Below, piece by piece: positions 62,346-64,000 of a stretch of DNA of 64,000 nucleotides (positions are counted from its first letter, which is position 1; every line of letters starts with the position of its first letter). The notes beneath the pieces were generated by a model. It saw only the letters and a list, made by a program, of their open reading frames with translations. It was not told where the DNA came from and made no database searches. The position numbers and the translations under genes were made by a program. This DNA comes from Arthrobacter alpinus. GTDB taxonomy: Bacteria; Actinomycetota; Actinomycetes; Actinomycetales; Micrococcaceae. The DNA is taken from assembly GCF_001294625.1 (NCBI RefSeq), contig NZ_CP012677.1, positions 1,922,001-1,986,000 on the forward strand, written 5' to 3'.

Positions 62346-62711
62346 ATGACGACCCTTGATATTTCCGAAAAAGACTTCGATGCCACCATCACCAGCAACG
62401 ACCTTGTGCTGATCGACTTTTGGGCCGCGTGGTGCGGACCTTGCCGAACGTTTGCGCCCGTCTTTGGCAAGGCCTCGCAGGCCCACCCGGACGTCGTGTT
62501 CGCAAAGGTCGACACCGAAGCCGAGCCGGGCCTCGCCACCGCAGCCGGGATCACCTCCATTCCCACCCTCATGGCATTCCGAGACGGGATCCTCGTCTTC
62601 TCCCAGCCTGGGGCCATGAACGAGAACGGACTCGAACAGCTCATTACCGGCATCAGGGAACTTGATATGCAGGAGGTTAGGGAAGCAATCGCAGCAGCAC
62701 CGACCCAGTAA
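62346..62711 (+). CDS. trxA: Thioredoxin, CstR regulon member
   Basis: The 121-residue protein is a classical thioredoxin with the active site WCGPC (Cys30, Cys33), cis-Pro in GITSIPTLMAF, and a slightly long C terminus (ELDMQEVREAI). It reduces disulfides and can release sulfide from persulfides in the cytoplasm. There is no Shine-Dalgarno sequence; the -10 element sits only 8 bases before the ATG, which fits leaderless translation, common in actinobacteria. A CstR operator overlaps the -10, so induction by persulfide is expected. Confidence 0.9.
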   Translation: MTTLDISEKDFDATITSNDLVLIDFWAAWCGPCRTFAPVFGKASQAHPDVVFAKVDTEAEPGLATAAGITSIPTLMAFRDGILVFSQPGAMNENGLEQLITGIRELDMQEVREAIAAAPTQ

Positions 62712-62907
62712 TCCCCACCACTCGAATTTTCCTCATCGTCTGAGGCTGGCCGCTGGGGTTCATGCTGAGTCGACGGGGCCCTGAGCGCTGCGCAGTGACG
62801 GAGCGCCGGTCACTTGCCACCTAGAGATCCATCGTCAGGAATCGCGCGAACGGCCAGGGACGGCGTAGATGATTAACGGCAGCCATAGCAGCACTGAGGA
62901 GTAGAGC

Positions 62908-63504
62908 ATGGACAAGGACACCCAGATAGGCGAAGAGGACTTCAGCTCCAGAGCAACGGCCCACACCTGGAAATGGTCTCTAGAGCAAAACTGGCGTCTG
63001 CTGCGGCGCTGGCGGTGGCCCAGAGTCAGCGTGGCAGGCGTGGCAGCAATCACCATCGCTGCCGCTGTCATCTCGATGAACGGCATGATGACAGCATCCG
63101 AAACGCCATGGTGGAATATCGCGGCAGTCGCCATTGGTTCGCTTCTCGCCGGACTGGTGGTTGGTAGCTACGTCGGTGCACCAATCGGAGCACAAGCCAC
63201 GGTTTGCGATACCCGATGGCCTATTCTGGGCATCGCGGGCTTGGTGCTGGCAACGCCATCTGCACCGGCAAACCTTTCCACCCACCTACTTTTCGGAACA
63301 TCACCGACAGTGCTGGCCGGGTCAGTCCAGGCCGTCATTGCGATCCTATCCCTGGCCTTGCTGATGTGGGCTGTTGGTGAGCGCTTCGAACTGGAGCGGA
63401 AGGCCGTATCGCCGTCTACCTCGATGGAGTCAGGAGAGTCGTGCGCGAGCTGTGGTCCACTTTTCCCGGGCAAGCTCGGCGCCCCACGCGGCCCTGGCCG
63501 CTGA
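62908..63504 (+). CDS. Hypothetical membrane protein
   Basis: The 198-residue protein has a hydrophilic N terminus (about 35 residues) and about four membrane segments: VSVAGVAAITIAAAVISM, WNIAAVAIGSLLAGLVVGSY, WPILGIAGLVLATPSAP and VLAGSVQAVIAILSLALLMW. The tail has CASC. I recognise no family. GAGGAG stands 7 bases before ATG 62908. It lies between thioredoxin and a convergent SulP gene; no role can be assigned. Confidence 0.6.
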   Translation: MDKDTQIGEEDFSSRATAHTWKWSLEQNWRLLRRWRWPRVSVAGVAAITIAAAVISMNGMMTASETPWWNIAAVAIGSLLAGLVVGSYVGAPIGAQATVCDTRWPILGIAGLVLATPSAPANLSTHLLFGTSPTVLAGSVQAVIAILSLALLMWAVGERFELERKAVSPSTSMESGESCASCGPLFPGKLGAPRGPGR

Positions 63505-63609
63505 CCTCTTTAGCAACTCCCCAGAGGGCTGCAAAGTCAGACCTTGCTTGGTAAAAATTGTGGTGGTTCATCGCTACAATCCGTGGCTTCAGCCACTAGG
63601 CGTGAAGGT

Positions 63610-64000
63610 CTAGTGTCCGACGCCGAGTTTCCCGCCAAGGCGTTCGCGCATGAGGGCGCTGGCCTCGTTGAGGCCGACGATTTTAACCTCCGTGCCGTGA
63701 CGGTGATATTTATCCGTGACCGCATCTAGGGCCGCGATAGTGGATGCATCCCAGAGGTGCGAGGCATGCATGTCAATGACGACGTGTGCGGGGTCCAGGG
63801 CATACTCGAATTGCATGTACAGGTCGTTGGAGGAGGCGAAGAACAACTCGCCGTCCACAACATAGGTGGCAGTCTCCTGCCCGTCACTGGTTGTCATTGT
63901 TCGTTCGACAGTAACCAGATGGGCCACACGCTGGGCGAAAAGAACCATGGCCACGAGCACGCCGACACCAACGCCGATGGCAAGGTTGTGGGTTGAAACG
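63610..64000 (-). CDS. SulP-family anion transporter, C-terminal part (cut by window edge)
   Basis: The minus frame is open from the right edge: THNLAIGVGVGVLVAMVLFA is the last membrane segment of SulP permeases, followed by RVAHLVTVERT and a STAS domain (TYVVDGELFFASSNDLYMQF, HVVIDMHASHLWDASTIAAL, VKIVGLNEASA). SulP proteins carry sulfate, bicarbonate or other anions across the cytoplasmic membrane. The N-terminal transport domain lies outside the window. Closeness to the sulfur-stress genes is suggestive only. Confidence 0.85.
   Translation of the reverse strand, partial: VSTHNLAIGVGVGVLVAMVLFAQRVAHLVTVERTMTTSDGQETATYVVDGELFFASSNDLYMQFEYALDPAHVVIDMHASHLWDASTIAALDAVTDKYHRHGTEVKIVGLNEASALMRERLGGKLGVGH

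Overview
The window reads as a chromosomal segment of a high-GC actinobacterium, most likely a member of the Micrococcaceae (Arthrobacter or a close relative). The basis is high-GC codon usage, a putrescine oxidase that closely matches the Micrococcus/Kocuria type as I remember it, a SigB/SigF-type sigma factor, PucR/GntR/OhrR regulators, a CopC-CopD fusion and typical actinobacterial insertion sequences. No rRNA, no complete tRNA and no CRISPR array were seen, so the genus is inference.

Layout. Positions 1-9.4 kb are a patchwork of intact single genes (DUF427, a glyoxalase-fold protein, a Stealth-type sugar-phosphate transferase, a CpdA-like phosphodiesterase) between decaying genes (DUF6226-like, mycothiol-dependent isomerase-like, dihydrofolate-reductase-like, an IS110 transposase, a helicase fragment). 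Positions 9.4-12.4 kb form a general-stress module: an orphan LuxR-type response regulator faces a three-gene operon ending in a SigB/SigF-type sigma factor across an 18-bp palindrome, followed by GlsB/YeaQ and CsbD stress proteins. Positions 12.6-22.3 kb are accessory DNA with IS481, IS3 and IS256 remnants, broken genes and a few intact enzymes (epimerase-like, PdxH-like, serine hydrolase, amidohydrolase).

Positions 22.8-39.5 kb hold a compact, undamaged catabolic cluster. Read as a pathway it takes a diamine (cadaverine, and putrescine in part) through amine oxidase, aminoaldehyde dehydrogenase, omega-aminotransferase, semialdehyde dehydrogenase, a class III CoA-transferase, glutaryl-CoA dehydrogenase and 3-hydroxyacyl-CoA dehydrogenase. 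It also contains two APC permeases, PucR and GntR regulators, a cache-domain protein and an unexplained isocitrate/isopropylmalate-dehydrogenase-family enzyme. A 42-bp sequence resembling the 3' end of a tRNA occurs on both sides of this block (20975 and 39994).

Positions 40-45.7 kb are a peroxide/aldehyde defence region: a resolvase remnant, cupin, DoxX, ohr-ohrR with a clear palindromic operator, then an MmyB-type regulator with a zinc alcohol dehydrogenase and a PfpI/Hsp31-like protein. Positions 46.3-56.8 kb contain a broken ice-binding protein gene and a copper-type region: a 1,874-residue multicopper oxidase carrying Gly-Tyr repeats and C-terminal Ig-like domains, a CopC-CopD fusion and a convergent two-component system. 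Positions 58.1-62.7 kb are a persulfide/sulfide-stress regulon: CstR, a CstB-type persulfide dioxygenase-rhodanese, a 55-residue Cys-rich protein, truncated TauE and rhodanese genes, and a thioredoxin. Four copies of an ATACCCC-N2-GGGGTAT-like operator lie in front of four transcription units. The window ends inside a SulP anion transporter.

Frameshifts are concentrated in the patchwork regions, while the 17-kb catabolic cluster has none. That favours real gene decay over uniform sequencing error, though raw reads would be needed to settle individual indels.
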